This document shows positions 20,909-30,789 of a stretch of DNA of 64,000 nt, piece by piece. The notes beneath the pieces were generated by a model. The model did not search any database and was not told the origin of the DNA. It saw nothing but the letters and a program-made list of their open reading frames with translations. How positions within the stretch are numbered: position 1 is the first letter of the stretch; each line of letters starts with the position of its first letter. Position numbers and translations under genes: made by a program. The stretch comes from Pseudomonas sp. ML2-2023-3 (lineage in GTDB: Bacteria; Pseudomonadota; Gammaproteobacteria; Pseudomonadales; Pseudomonadaceae), in assembly GCF_037055275.1 (NCBI RefSeq), contig NZ_CP146343.1, forward strand, positions 1,336,501 through 1,400,500. Reading direction: 5' to 3'.

Positions 20909-20946
20909 TAAAAAAACGGCAAGGGCATCAACCCTTGCCGTTTTTG
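20909..20946 (-). terminator. Terminator of the thiD-thiE-hemL run
   Basis: CGGCAAGGG (20917-20925) pairs with CCCTTGCCG (20932-20940) around a 6-base loop; runs of A (20911-20916) and T (20941-20945) flank the stem, so it works in both directions. It lies just after the hemL stop. Confidence 0.9.
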
Positions 20947-20950
20947 TGGA

Positions 20951-22234
20951 TCACTTCAGTGCGGCAAATGCACGCTCTGCAGCATCCAGGGTCAGTTGCA
21001 GCTCGGTCTCGCCGTGGGCGATCGAGGTGAAACCGGCTTCAAAAGCACTGGGTGCCAGATACACGCCACCGTCGAGCATCAGGTGGAAGAAACGCTTGAA
21101 CAGATCGGCATCGCTGGCCATCACATCATCGAAGGTGACGATGTCGTCGGCGCCGCTGAAGTACAGGCCGAACATGCCACCGGCCTGGGTGGTGACAAAT
21201 GGAATGCCTGCCGCGTCGGCGCGCTGCTGCAAGCCATCCAGCAAGCGGGTGGTGTAATCGCTCAGCTCGGCGTGGAAGCCCGGACGGCTGATCAGGCGCA
21301 AGGTGGTCAGGCCAGCAGCCATTGCCAGCGGGTTGCCGGACAGAGTGCCCGCCTGGTAAACCGGGCCCAGTGGTGCGATGTGCTGCATGATTTCGCGTTT
21401 GCCGCCGAAGCAGCCAACCGGCATGCCGCCGCCGATGATCTTGCCGAAGGTGCTCAGGTCCGGGGTGACGCCGTAATGGGCTTGAGCGCCACCCAGGGCA
21501 ACACGGAAACCGGTCATCACTTCGTCAAAAATCAGCACCACGCCGTGTTTGTCGCACAGGCTGCGCAGGCCTTGCAGGAAACCTGGCGCAGGCGGTACGC
21601 AGTTCATGTTGCCGGCCACCGGCTCGACGATGATGCAGGCCACGGTGTCGCCGACTTCAGCCAATAGTTTTTCAACCGCTTCAATGTCGTTGAACGCGGT
21701 GGTCAGGGTGTGTTTGGCAAAATCAGCCGGAACCCCGGCCGAGCTCGGTACGCCCTGAGTCAGCAGGCCTGAGCCAGCCTTGACCAGCAGGCTGTCGGAG
21801 TGGCCGTGGTAGCAGCCTTCAAACTTGAGGATATTGTCGCGGCCGGTGAAACCACGGGCCAGGCGGATGGCGCTCATGGTGGCTTCGGTGCCGGAGCTGA
21901 CCATGCGCACCATTTCCATCGACGGCACGATGGAGCACACCAGGTCTGCCATTTCGGTTTCCATGGCGGTCGGAGCACCGTACGACAAGCCGTGTTCCAG
22001 TTGCGCACGCACCGCATCCAGTACTTGCGGGTGGCTGTGACCCAGAATCATCGGGCCCCACGAGCCGACGTAATCCACGTAGCGTTTGTCGTCTTCGTCA
22101 GTGACGTAGGCGCCTTCAGCATGCTTGAAGAACAGCGGGGTGCCGCCCACGCTCTTGAACGCACGCACAGGCGAATTCACGCCGCCGGGGATGTGTTTTT
22201 GGGCATTGGCAAACAGGGTTTCGGAACGAGACAT
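20951..22234 (-). CDS. hemL: Glutamate-1-semialdehyde 2,1-aminomutase HemL
   Basis: HemL turns glutamate-1-semialdehyde into 5-aminolevulinate, the start of tetrapyrrole synthesis by the C5 pathway. The 427-residue PLP enzyme has the Schiff-base lysine K265 in '[13 protein letters not shown]', plus '[15 protein letters not shown]' and '[14 protein letters not shown]'. It follows thiE by 31 bases. An intrinsic terminator lies directly after it. Confidence 0.96.
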   Translation of the reverse strand: MSRSETLFANAQKHIPGGVNSPVRAFKSVGGTPLFFKHAEGAYVTDEDDKRYVDYVGSWGPMILGHSHPQVLDAVRAQLEHGLSYGAPTAMETEMADLVCSIVPSMEMVRMVSSGTEATMSAIRLARGFTGRDNILKFEGCYHGHSDSLLVKAGSGLLTQGVPSSAGVPADFAKHTLTTAFNDIEAVEKLLAEVGDTVACIIVEPVAGNMNCVPPAPGFLQGLRSLCDKHGVVLIFDEVMTGFRVALGGAQAHYGVTPDLSTFGKIIGGGMPVGCFGGKREIMQHIAPLGPVYQAGTLSGNPLAMAAGLTTLRLISRPGFHAELSDYTTRLLDGLQQRADAAGIPFVTTQAGGMFGLYFSGADDIVTFDDVMASDADLFKRFFHLMLDGGVYLAPSAFEAGFTSIAHGETELQLTLDAAERAFAALK

Positions 22235-22265
22235 GGTGGGCTCTCTCTGAATCAGGATTCGGTAT

Positions 22266-22889
22266 TTAAATAGACAGCAAGGTGTTGAACGCCTTGGCGC
22301 GGCGGGTGACTTCCTGGGCGTCCCGGGCGCCAAACAGGCCATGCACCACGGCCAGCAGGTCGGCGCCGTGGGCAACCAGTGGGGCCGCGTTGTCCAGGGT
22401 AATGCCGCCAATCACACAAATCGGCAGGTTGAGCCGGGCGCGAGCCTGGTCCAGTACGTCCAGGGTTGCGGTCGGGGCGCCGGGCTTGGTGCTGGAATTG
22501 AAAAAGCGTCCAAAGGCGACATAACTTGCCCCTTCCTTGGCGGCCTGCTCGGCAAGCTCAATCTGGCTATGGCAGGTGGAACCAATGATGGCATTGCGCC
22601 CGAGCAGTGCCCGGGCCGGTGTCAGCGGGCCATCGGTTTGCCCCAGGTGTACGCCCACGCCCAGGCGCGCGGCCAGCTCGGCATCGTCGTTGATGATCAA
22701 GTGCGCCTTGTAGCGCTCGCACAAACCGCGCAATGCCTCGGCTTCGCGAAGGCGACGGGCGTCATCGTTGCTTTTGTCGCGATATTGCAACAGCGTCAGG
22801 CCGCCATCGAGGGCCGCCTCAACGTAGGGCAGCAGTTTGCCGGCCAGCAGTTGGCTGTCAGTGATTGCATACAGGCCGCGCAGTGTCAT
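22266..22889 (-). CDS. thiE: Thiamine-phosphate synthase ThiE
   Basis: ThiE joins the pyrimidine (HMP-PP) and thiazole phosphates into thiamine phosphate. The 207-residue TIM barrel shows '[13 protein letters not shown]', '[24 protein letters not shown]' in two blocks, 'IIGSTCHS', and '[16 protein letters not shown]', the phosphate- and magnesium-binding parts. It starts 17 bases after the thiD stop. No TPP riboswitch is visible upstream of thiD. Confidence 0.95.
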   Translation of the reverse strand: MTLRGLYAITDSQLLAGKLLPYVEAALDGGLTLLQYRDKSNDDARRLREAEALRGLCERYKAHLIINDDAELAARLGVGVHLGQTDGPLTPARALLGRNAIIGSTCHSQIELAEQAAKEGASYVAFGRFFNSSTKPGAPTATLDVLDQARARLNLPICVIGGITLDNAAPLVAHGADLLAVVHGLFGARDAQEVTRRAKAFNTLLSI

Positions 22890-22906
22890 GGTTCGTGCCT
22901 CATTCG

Positions 22907-23704
22907 TTACGAGCAGAAGTCCAGCGGCAAGCGGCGCGGTACAAACTGCCCCTGCCCCAGTTGCTCGGCATCGCGCAGGGTGCGCCACGTGTAGTTGAGC
23001 GCGGTCTGCACGGCGCTGACCAGTTCTTCACCGATGGCAAGCCGTCCTGCCAGTGTGCTGGCCAGGGTGCAACCCGAGCCGTGATAGCTGCCGGGCAAGC
23101 GATGGCAGGTAAAGGTATGACGGCTACCGTCGCGGCTGTACAGGCGATTATGGACTTCGTGTTCATCACCGTGACCGCCGGTGATCAGCAGGTGCTTGCA
23201 AAAGGGCAGGAGTTTTTCTGCGCATTCATCAGCGCTGCCCTCGGGCAGTTCGGCCAGGATGCGGGCTTCGGGAAGGTTGGGGGTGGCAATGGTGGCCAGG
23301 GGCAGCAGGCGTTCGCGCATCGCGTAGCCCACTTCGTCCTTGCCCAGTCGCCCGCCGCCGCCTGCGCGCAACACCGGGTCGCAGACCATTGGCAGATGCG
23401 GGTGGGCCTGAAGCAGTTCGACCACGGTGTCGACCATTTCCAGTGAGCCGAGCATGCCCAGCTTGACCGCCGCAACGGTGGAGTCGCTGAGCACGGCGTC
23501 GGCCTGGGCCAGCACCCACTCACGATCCAGCACGCGGAAGTCGCGGACATTGACGGTGTTCTGCACAGTCAGGGCGGTCACCACCGGGGCGGCGTGACAG
23601 CCTTGAGCCAGCAGGGCTTCGATATCTGCCTGCAAGCCGGCACCCCCACTGGGGTCATGGCCGGAGAGACAGAGGACAACGGGGCGAGAGCTGTAGATAT
23701 TCAT
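22907..23704 (-). CDS. thiD: Hydroxymethylpyrimidine/phosphomethylpyrimidine kinase ThiD
   Basis: ThiD phosphorylates HMP twice to give the HMP-PP used by ThiE. The 265-residue ribokinase-family protein has '[18 protein letters not shown]' near the start and '[19 protein letters not shown]' with the anion-hole GSGC near residue 210. ATG 23704 opens the thiD-thiE-hemL run. Confidence 0.95.
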   Translation of the reverse strand: MNIYSSRPVVLCLSGHDPSGGAGLQADIEALLAQGCHAAPVVTALTVQNTVNVRDFRVLDREWVLAQADAVLSDSTVAAVKLGMLGSLEMVDTVVELLQAHPHLPMVCDPVLRAGGGGRLGKDEVGYAMRERLLPLATIATPNLPEARILAELPEGSADECAEKLLPFCKHLLITGGHGDEHEVHNRLYSRDGSRHTFTCHRLPGSYHGSGCTLASTLAGRLAIGEELVSAVQTALNYTWRTLRDAEQLGQGQFVPRRLPLDFCS

Positions 23705-23989
23705 GGTGCGCGAGCTTACCACCAAACGGTTTTTTGGGGCGCTTGGTCCGTGCGCAGTTAAATGTTGGTTATAAGCTTTTGATTGCCCTGACAAATTTCC
23801 CGTTTGAAAACTCGCCTATCGCTGTAATGCCCGATCTAGAGCCTTTGCATTGATTTTTGGCATGGTGTGTATGTGCCATTAATGGCTATGTTAGAGTGCC
23901 TTCAAATTAATAACCGGTCATTCGGGCGACGTCATCCCAGAGGGAGTATGGGCTGACGCAGTTTATCGAGTGAGCTACGTTGGGGCTGT
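23705..23989. promoter_or_regulatory. Divergent intergenic region thiD / ladS
   Basis: 285 bases between two divergent starts, AT-richer than the genes. It must hold both promoters, but I see no convincing -35/-10 pair, riboswitch or inverted repeat to report. Confidence 0.4.
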
Positions 23990-26377
23990 ATGCGCTATTT
24001 GTTGATGATGTTGTTGGGCTGGCTACCGATGCTGGCTGGCGCAGTCACGTTTGACGAAACCACACAAAGCCTGCCCTTGGGCCGCGTGATGCAAGTCTTC
24101 GAAGACGTGGGCGGCGAAGCGACTCTGGCAGATGTGACCGCCCGCGACGAGCTGTTCAAGCCACACACCAAAGACACGCTGAACGAGGGCTACTCGCACT
24201 CGGCCTTCTGGGTCAAAGTGGATTTGCACTATCAGCCACTAGACCCGCAGGTGCATCGCACCTGGCTGCTGGAATTGGCCTATCCGCCGCTTGATTCCAT
24301 CGAACTGTACCTGGCTGATGCCGCAGGCAACTACCGACTCGCCGAACGTACGGGCGATGCGCTGCCCTTTGACAATCGTCAGATCAAAGAAAACAACTAC
24401 CTGTTTGAACTCAACTTCACCCCGGGGCAAAGCCAGACCCTGTACTTGCGCCTCTCCAGCCAGGGCTCTGTCCAGGCGCCGTTAACGCTGTGGTCAGCCC
24501 AGGCGTACCTCGAAGAACAACCTGTACGGATTTATATCCTGGGCCTGATTTATGGCGTATTGCTGGGGATGCTGGTTTACAACCTGTTCATTTACCTCAG
24601 CGTGCGCGACACCAGTTACCTCTACTACATCTTCTACATCGGCTCCTTTGGCTTGTATCAGCTGTCAGTCAATGGCGCAGCGGTGCAGTACTTCTGGCCG
24701 AACAACCCGTGGTGGGCAAACGCGTCCACACCGTTCCTGATTGGGGCTTCGGCGTTTTTCGGTTGCCAGTTTGCCCGCTCCTTTTTGCACACCGCCTCCC
24801 ACAGTCGCTGGCTTGATCGGGCGCTGATGCTCCTGATGGCAGTGGGTGCCCTGGTGATGGTGCTGGCGTTGACCACCAGCTATGCCGTGTCGTTGCGCCT
24901 GGCCACTGGCCTGGCGCTGGCGTTTATCGTCACCATTTTTACCGCCGGCGTGGTGGCCTGGATACGAGGGCTGCGGGTCGCGCGCTACTTTGTGATCGCC
25001 TGGTCGGCCTTTTTGCTCGGTGGGCTGGTCAATACGCTGATGGTGCTGGGCTATCTGCCAAACGTATTCCTGACCATGTACGCGAGCCAGATCGGCTCGG
25101 CGATTGAGGTGGGGCTGTTGTCGCTGGCGCTTGCCGACCGGATCAATGCCATGCGTGACCTGCAGGCGCGCACGCTGCAAGAGTCCGGGCAAAAGCTGGC
25201 CGCCATGAACCAGCAGCTGGCGCGTACCAACCAATTGAAAGATGAATTTCTGGCAACCGTTACCCATGAGTTGCGCACCCCCATGAACGGCGTGATTGGC
25301 TCGCTGGAGCTGATCAAAACCCTGGACATGAGCCCTGAGCTTGCGCAGTACACCCAGACGGCAGAAGGTTCTGCACGCGAAATGATGCACATGGTCAATG
25401 GCATCCTGGTGCTGACAGAACTGCAAGCGGGTCGACTGGTCGCCCGTCCTCGCCCGTTCAGCCTGAATGAACTGCTGCATGGGCTGAGTGATCAGTTCGG
25501 GCCAGCGGCGCGTAGAAAAGGCCTGGAGTTTTCGTACGAAGTGGCACGCAACCTACCCGATCACTGGGTAAGCGATGCCGAGAAAATTCGACAGTGCCTT
25601 GAGTGCCTGCTGGATAACGCCATCAAGTTCACCCGTGAAGGTGGCGTGGTCCTGCGAGTTACCGGCAAAGCCGCAGACGCCGGGCGTTGGGCGCTGGCGT
25701 TCAATGTCATCGACAGCGGCATCGGTTTCGTACATCAGGAGGAAGCCGAGCTGTACCAGCACTTCTTCCAGGTCGATGGTTCCATGACGCGCGAATATGG
25801 TGGTTTAGGCATCGGCCTGGCGATTTGTCGACGTCTGGTGGAGCTGCTTGGAGGGCGACTGACACACCATTCGCAGCCCGGGCAGGGCTCACAGTTCCAA
25901 CTGTTGCTGGAGCTTGAGTCACCGGTTCAAGTCCCGCAGCCGCACCCCGTATCGGTCCACGCCCAGACCCTGGTTCGCACCCCCGGGGAGTGTGTTGTCC
26001 TGCTGGTTGAGGAACCCTCCAACCCTGCGATGGTGCGAGGCATGTTGCTCAAGCTGGGTTATCGCGTGCTGAGTGCCGACACCGGGCAGGCGGCGATAGA
26101 GGCACTGCGTCGCGAGCGGGTCGATGCAGTGTTGCTGGCGTGCCCGCTGGCGCTGGTGTCGGGGACATCGATAGGCAGCCAGTTGCTGACACTGGCTGCG
26201 TGCGCGCAACTACCCGTGCTGGCGTTGTTCGAGTCCGAGCTCGAGGCCCATCAGGCCCGTGATCAGGTCGACGGAATCACCGATTACCTGATCAAGCCGC
26301 TACGGTTTGAGGCGCTGCAACACGCCTTGGCACAGCGGCTTTTGATTCGGGAAGGCAGCAAGAACGCAGAGTTTTAG
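23990..26377 (+). CDS. ladS: LadS-type hybrid sensor histidine kinase (7TMR-DISM) with a degenerate receiver
   Basis: In P. aeruginosa LadS feeds the GacS/GacA-Rsm pathway and responds to calcium. The 795-residue protein has a signal peptide (to about residue 18), a periplasmic DISMED2 sensor domain (about 25-155), seven membrane segments (about 180-385), a HisKA domain with H426 in 'ATVTHELRTPMNG', and an HATPase domain ('DNAIKFT', 'GGLGIGLAICRRL'). The C-terminal receiver (about 665-790) keeps the lysine in 'YLIKPL', but the expected phospho-acceptor Asp at the end of strand 3 reads Ala717 ('VDAVLLACPLA', codon GCG at 26138-26140). Position and neighbours match PA3974 of P. aeruginosa (recalled). 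Confidence 0.9.
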   Translation: MRYLLMMLLGWLPMLAGAVTFDETTQSLPLGRVMQVFEDVGGEATLADVTARDELFKPHTKDTLNEGYSHSAFWVKVDLHYQPLDPQVHRTWLLELAYPPLDSIELYLADAAGNYRLAERTGDALPFDNRQIKENNYLFELNFTPGQSQTLYLRLSSQGSVQAPLTLWSAQAYLEEQPVRIYILGLIYGVLLGMLVYNLFIYLSVRDTSYLYYIFYIGSFGLYQLSVNGAAVQYFWPNNPWWANASTPFLIGASAFFGCQFARSFLHTASHSRWLDRALMLLMAVGALVMVLALTTSYAVSLRLATGLALAFIVTIFTAGVVAWIRGLRVARYFVIAWSAFLLGGLVNTLMVLGYLPNVFLTMYASQIGSAIEVGLLSLALADRINAMRDLQARTLQESGQKLAAMNQQLARTNQLKDEFLATVTHELRTPMNGVIGSLELIKTLDMSPELAQYTQTAEGSAREMMHMVNGILVLTELQAGRLVARPRPFSLNELLHGLSDQFGPAARRKGLEFSYEVARNLPDHWVSDAEKIRQCLECLLDNAIKFTREGGVVLRVTGKAADAGRWALAFNVIDSGIGFVHQEEAELYQHFFQVDGSMTREYGGLGIGLAICRRLVELLGGRLTHHSQPGQGSQFQLLLELESPVQVPQPHPVSVHAQTLVRTPGECVVLLVEEPSNPAMVRGMLLKLGYRVLSADTGQAAIEALRRERVDAVLLACPLALVSGTSIGSQLLTLAACAQLPVLALFESELEAHQARDQVDGITDYLIKPLRFEALQHALAQRLLIREGSKNAEF

Positions 26378-26452
26378 GCGTTTATGCCACTTGTTTAGGT
26401 GCAGATGCGTGCTTCACTGGCTCTATTGGCAAGAGCCAGAGGAGCCCGCGCA

Positions 26453-28102
26453 ATGAACCTGCATCAATACGCTGAAACCCACCAAGTGACCAATCAGCCG
26501 CCGTCTCTGGACGGCGTGAACCTGTACCGGATCGATCGGGTGCTGCAACAGTGGAGTCAGCACTTTGGTGCGGGCTGGGCACAGGCGCGGATCGATGAGT
26601 ACGGTGCACTGGCGGGTGGCCCGTTGATGGTCGCGGGCTTTTTGGCCAATGAAAACAAACCGCAGTTTGTCAGCCATGACCGTTATGGGCATCGGATCGA
26701 TCTGGTGGAGTTTCACCCGGCGTACCACGAACTGATGCGCACGGCGATTGAGCACGGCTTGCCGTCTTTGCCCTGGACGCAGCCGCAACCCGGTGCCCAT
26801 GTGGCCCGCGCCACCATGACCTACCTGCACAGCCAGGCCGAAGCAGGCAGCGGCTGCCCCTTGACCATGACCTTCGCCAGCGTGCCGGCCTTGCGCCTGC
26901 AACCCGAGCTGGCTGCTGTCTGGCTGCCCAAAGTGCTGGCCACTGACTATGACCCGCGCAATGTCGATATCAGCCAAAAGGCCGGCGTGACCCTGGGCAT
27001 GGCCATGACTGAAAAACAGGGCGGTACCGATGTGCGCGCCAACACCACTCGGGCGTATCCGGTGGGAGCCAAGGGAGCGGGGCAGGCCTACGAACTGTTG
27101 GGCCACAAATGGTTTTGTTCGGCACCGATGTGTGACGGCTTCCTGACCCTGGCGCAGACCGACAAGGGCCTGAGCTGCTTTTTGCTGCCGCGCCATCGCC
27201 CGGACGGCAGCCGCAATGAGTTCTATATCCAGCGCCTGAAAAACAAACTGGGCAACAGCTCCAACGCCTCCAGTGAAGTCGAGTTTCGTGGTGCGCTGGC
27301 CTGGATGATCGGCGAAGAAGGGCGCGGCGTGCCGACGATTATTGAAATGGTCGCCATGACCCGCTTCGATTGCATGGTCGGCTCCAGCGCCTTGATGCGT
27401 CAGGCGCTGACCCAGGCCAGCCATCATTGTGCTCACCGTCTGGTGGGAGGGCGGGTGTTGGCAGAGCAGCCGTTGATGCAGAACGTACTGGCAGACCTGG
27501 CGCTTGAAAGTGAAGCCGCGCTGGCCTTGAGCTTGCGCATGGGGCGTGCGCTGGATCACCTGGACGACCCGCAAGAAGCCCGGTTTTCCCGGCTGGTGAC
27601 GGCGGTGGGCAAGTACTGGATCTGCAAGCGGGCTCCAGCCATGATCAACGAAGCGGCCGAATGCATGGGTGGTGCAGGGTATGTAGAAGACAGCATCCTG
27701 CCGCGCTTGTATCGCGAAGCGCCGGTGAATTCAACGTGGGAAGGTTCGGGGAATGTGCAATGCCTGGACGTGCTGCGAGCCCTGTCCAAAGAGCCCGGAG
27801 TCCTGGATGCGCTGTTTGCCGAACTGGGTGACGGGCACGGTGATACGCGTCTGGCGCAGCACATTGCACAGCTTAAAACCGACTTTAAAGACACCGATGA
27901 CATTCAATACCGCGCGCGGCAACTGACAGAAGACATCGCCCTGGGCCTGCAGGCAAAGTTATTGCTGGAAGCGGGAAACAGCGATGTCAGCGACGCCTTT
28001 ATCGCCAGTCGCCTGCAAAACAGCGGCCGGGTTTACGGCACGTTGCCAAGGGGTTTGAATGTGGCCGCGATCGTTGCTCGCTCAACCCCTGGGATCCCCT
28101 GA
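26453..28102 (+). CDS. AidB-type acyl-CoA dehydrogenase
   Basis: A 549-residue flavoprotein resembling E. coli AidB along its length: 'NQPPSLDGVNLYRID' at the start, 'GMAMTEKQGGTDVRANTTRA' (FAD-binding), 'LGNSSNASSEVEF', 'AECMGGAGYVEDS' and 'VNSTWEGSGNVQCLDVLR'. AidB joins the alkylation (Ada) response and binds DNA; other members are isovaleryl-CoA or long-chain acyl-CoA dehydrogenases. No ada-type gene is nearby, so the substrate is open. ATG 26453 has GAGGAGCC about 9 bases upstream; longer forms would add an unlikely Arg-rich leader. Confidence 0.88.
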   Translation: MNLHQYAETHQVTNQPPSLDGVNLYRIDRVLQQWSQHFGAGWAQARIDEYGALAGGPLMVAGFLANENKPQFVSHDRYGHRIDLVEFHPAYHELMRTAIEHGLPSLPWTQPQPGAHVARATMTYLHSQAEAGSGCPLTMTFASVPALRLQPELAAVWLPKVLATDYDPRNVDISQKAGVTLGMAMTEKQGGTDVRANTTRAYPVGAKGAGQAYELLGHKWFCSAPMCDGFLTLAQTDKGLSCFLLPRHRPDGSRNEFYIQRLKNKLGNSSNASSEVEFRGALAWMIGEEGRGVPTIIEMVAMTRFDCMVGSSALMRQALTQASHHCAHRLVGGRVLAEQPLMQNVLADLALESEAALALSLRMGRALDHLDDPQEARFSRLVTAVGKYWICKRAPAMINEAAECMGGAGYVEDSILPRLYREAPVNSTWEGSGNVQCLDVLRALSKEPGVLDALFAELGDGHGDTRLAQHIAQLKTDFKDTDDIQYRARQLTEDIALGLQAKLLLEAGNSDVSDAFIASRLQNSGRVYGTLPRGLNVAAIVARSTPGIP

Positions 28103-28217
28103 ACATGTGAGCTCCCACAGGAAATCACCCACATAAAATCAGTGGCATGCCTACATTTGTAGCTGTCTTTGCCCCTCGATACAGGCAAGATAAAGGCCTG
28201 CCCGTTCAGAAGACAGG

Positions 28218-29690
28218 ATGCTTATCGTGACCGAAGCTTTTATTGTCGTTTCCACCGCTGAAGAGGCCGTTGATCGCCTCGCTGCCCTCCACGAGCGCGC
28301 AACCACTGCGTTGAGCCAGGCACTCAAGCGTTACCTGAAAGACCGAGTCGAGCCCAGTGCCGAAGAGCGCGCCCTGTTCCGCTACCCGGAACTGCGACTG
28401 ACCAATACCATTCACGGTGAAATCCCCACCCTGACCCGTGCTTACGCCAAAGTGCAATTGCCGGGCACATACAGCATCACCGTCACCCATCCCGCCTCTT
28501 TCCGTAACTACCTGCTGGAGCAGTTGGTGCCGTTGATGCGCGATTTCACCGTTGAGGTGGAAGTCGGTGTCAGCCAGCAAAATATTCCGTATCCCTATGT
28601 GGTCGAACAAGGGGATGAGCTTGCCGGTTCCGGAGTGACCGCAGCCGCGTTGGCGCGCGTATTCCCCAGCACCGACCTGTCCGCCGCCACCGACGGCATC
28701 GCAGATGGCCTGTACGATTGGGAAAACACCGATCCGCTGCCCTTGGCGCTGTTCGACGCTGCCCGGGTCGACTTCTCGCTGCGTCGCCTGGTGCACTACA
28801 CCGGCAGCGACTGGCGCCATGTGCAGCCGTGGATTCTGCTGACCAACTACCATCGCTATGTCGATCAGTTCATCTTGCACGGCCTTGAGCAACTGCGGGA
28901 CAACCCGCGCTTTGTGCGCATGGTGTTGCCGGGCAACGTGATCATCGAAAAATCGATGGACTACGGCGAAGCCCAGGCCATTGCGGCAGGGGTGGTGTGG
29001 CATCGTTACCAGATGCCGGCGTATCACCTGCAGGCCAGCGATGGTCACGGCGTGACCTTGGTGAACATTGGCGTCGGCCCGTCCAACGCGAAAAACATCA
29101 CCGATCACCTTGCCGTGCTGCGTCCCCATTGCTGGTTGATGATTGGTCACTGCGGCGGCCTGCGTCAGTCGCAAACCATCGGCGACTACGTGTTGGCCCA
29201 CGCCTACATGCGTCGCGACGGGATTCTGGATCGGGTCGTACCGCCCAATATTCCGATTCCGGCTCTGGCAGAAGTGCAACTGGCGTTGCAGGAAGCGGCG
29301 GCACAGGTCACCGGCGAGCGCGGCGAAGAACTGAAAAAACGCCTGCGCACCGGCACCGTACTGACCTATGACGACCGTAACTGGGAACTGCGCTGGGCTC
29401 AGGAGCGCCCGCTGATCAACCTGTCCCGCGCCGTGGCCGTTGACATGGAAAGCGGCACCATTGCGGCCCAGGGCTATCGCTTGCGCGTTCCGTACGGCAC
29501 GCTGCTGTGCGTGTCGGACAAACCCTTGCACAGCGAAATCAAACTGCCGGGCTCGGCCAACGCTTTCTATGAGCGGGCCGTGAGCCAGCACTTGAAAATC
29601 GGTATTGCCGCCGTGGACTTGATGCGCAGCCAGCTCAACTCCCTGCACTCGCGCAAACTGCGCAGCTTCGACGAACCGCCGTTCCGTTGA
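28218..29690 (+). CDS. amn: AMP nucleosidase Amn
   Basis: Amn hydrolyses AMP to adenine and ribose 5-phosphate, controlling the adenylate pool. The 490-residue protein closely follows E. coli Amn: 'RVDFSLRRLVHYTG', 'VGPSNAKNITDHLAVLRPHCW' (two blocks), 'MIGHCGGLR', 'AVAVDMESGTIAAQGYR' and the end 'HSRKLRSFDEPPFR'. The N-terminal domain is the allosteric part, the C-terminal one a nucleoside-phosphorylase fold. A GTG at 28227 is an alternative start. Confidence 0.95.
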   Translation: MLIVTEAFIVVSTAEEAVDRLAALHERATTALSQALKRYLKDRVEPSAEERALFRYPELRLTNTIHGEIPTLTRAYAKVQLPGTYSITVTHPASFRNYLLEQLVPLMRDFTVEVEVGVSQQNIPYPYVVEQGDELAGSGVTAAALARVFPSTDLSAATDGIADGLYDWENTDPLPLALFDAARVDFSLRRLVHYTGSDWRHVQPWILLTNYHRYVDQFILHGLEQLRDNPRFVRMVLPGNVIIEKSMDYGEAQAIAAGVVWHRYQMPAYHLQASDGHGVTLVNIGVGPSNAKNITDHLAVLRPHCWLMIGHCGGLRQSQTIGDYVLAHAYMRRDGILDRVVPPNIPIPALAEVQLALQEAAAQVTGERGEELKKRLRTGTVLTYDDRNWELRWAQERPLINLSRAVAVDMESGTIAAQGYRLRVPYGTLLCVSDKPLHSEIKLPGSANAFYERAVSQHLKIGIAAVDLMRSQLNSLHSRKLRSFDEPPFR

Positions 29691-29760
29691 TCGGTGATGG
29701 TCATTTAGCGATCGGGGGACTAGCATTGCCAGCCCTGATCGCTAGATGTCCTTTTTTGTC

Positions 29761-30393
29761 ATGTCTCGTCCCGCCCCGCGCCGCCCGGCCTCGAAAAGTC
29801 CAAACCCTCAAGCTGCCAATCGCCGTGTGGCCAAGGCGCCGCCGTCTGATCCCAAGCTCTATCTGTTCAATAAACCCTTCGATGTGCTGACTCAGTTCAG
29901 CGACGAAGGCGGGCGGGCGACGCTCAAGGATTTTATCCCCATACCGGGCATTTACCCGGCCGGTCGGCTGGACAGGGACAGTGAAGGTTTGCTGCTGCTG
30001 ACCAATGATGGCCAGCTACAGGCGCGGATTGCCGACCCCAAGCACAAATTGCCCAAGACCTACTGGGTACAAGTGGAAGGCGAGCCCACGCCAGAGCAAT
30101 TGCAGCAGTTGCGTGAGGGTGTGGAGCTCAACGATGGCAAGACCCTGCCAGCCGAAGCACGGGCACTGGAAGAGCCGCAGCTATGGCCGCGCAACCCGCC
30201 GGTGCGCTTTCGAAAAAGCATTCCCACGTCGTGGCTAGAGCTGGTGATTCGCGAAGGGCGCAATCGTCAGGTACGGCGGATGACGGCCGCGGTGGGCCTG
30301 CCGACCCTGCGTCTGGTGCGGGTGCGAATTGGCGACTGGACGATTGAAGGGCTGGAGCAGGGGCAATACAAGGAAGTGCCAGCGCGGCTATAG
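29761..30393 (+). CDS. rluE: Pseudouridine synthase, RluE type
   Basis: A RsuA/RluE family enzyme; E. coli RluE makes pseudouridine 2457 in 23S rRNA. The protein has about 210 residues with '[13 protein letters not shown]', catalytic-motif '[17 protein letters not shown]' and '[16 protein letters not shown]'. It has no N-terminal S4 domain, which fits RluE rather than RsuA; a basic N-terminal tail (about 25 residues) replaces it. ATG 29746 is an alternative start; neither has a clear ribosome site. Its stop overlaps the convergent DUF2788 gene by 6 bases. Confidence 0.87.
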   Translation: MSRPAPRRPASKSPNPQAANRRVAKAPPSDPKLYLFNKPFDVLTQFSDEGGRATLKDFIPIPGIYPAGRLDRDSEGLLLLTNDGQLQARIADPKHKLPKTYWVQVEGEPTPEQLQQLREGVELNDGKTLPAEARALEEPQLWPRNPPVRFRKSIPTSWLELVIREGRNRQVRRMTAAVGLPTLRLVRVRIGDWTIEGLEQGQYKEVPARL

Positions 30394-30597
30394 CGCGCCG
30401 GACTCAATCAGCCCGATCACCACGCTTTTGATGATGAACGCCGCAACACCCAGGCCCAGTACGAAAAACAGAATCATTGAGCCGAAGCGCCCGGCTTTGG
30501 ACTTCTTCGCCAGATCCCAGACGATAAAGGCCATGAAAATGATCAGCACACTGACCAGAATCGTCATCATCCATTCTTCAAGTACGGCAGGATCCAT
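30388..30597 (-). CDS. DUF2788 small membrane protein
   Basis: A 69-residue protein with two membrane segments (about residues 10-27 and 41-63) and a short Lys-rich cytosolic loop ('[12 protein letters not shown]'). The family is widespread in pseudomonads and has no known role. Its 3' end overlaps the end of rluE by 6 bases, tail to tail. Confidence 0.82.
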   Translation of the reverse strand: MDPAVLEEWMMTILVSVLIIFMAFIVWDLAKKSKAGRFGSMILFFVLGLGVAAFIIKSVVIGLIESGAL

Positions 30598-30691
30598 CGG
30601 TGTTCTCCGGCGTCATCGTGGGAAAAAGCCGTAGGAGTATACGCCAGGGAAGAGTGGCTGGTTGTTGAGCTGGGTCGTGAAGATGAGCTGC

Positions 30692-30781
30692 GTAGTCGCT
30701 GCCGAAGGCTGCGAAGGGTTGCACCGCAACCCGTTTTCTTGAATTCACCACAGCCTCTTCGCAGCCTTCGGCAGCGACTAC
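30692..30781. repeat. Nested inverted repeat, copy 1
   Basis: Outer arms GTAGTCGCTGCCGAAGGCTG... (from 30692) and its complement ending ...CAGCGACTAC (30781) are about 22 bases long. Next to the left arm lies an inner hairpin GGGTTGC-ACC-GCAACCC. A second element of the same build is at 32788-32878. It sits between the DUF2788 and Lrp genes. Confidence 0.8.
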
Positions 30782-30789
30782 AGGCCTGC

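Noticed and set aside
22890..22906. TPP riboswitch controlling thiE/thiD
   Set aside because: The gap is only 17 bases and the region before thiD shows no TPP-type motif.
28206..29726. Long minus-strand frame opposite amn
   Set aside because: Antisense shadow; amn is clearly real along its whole length.
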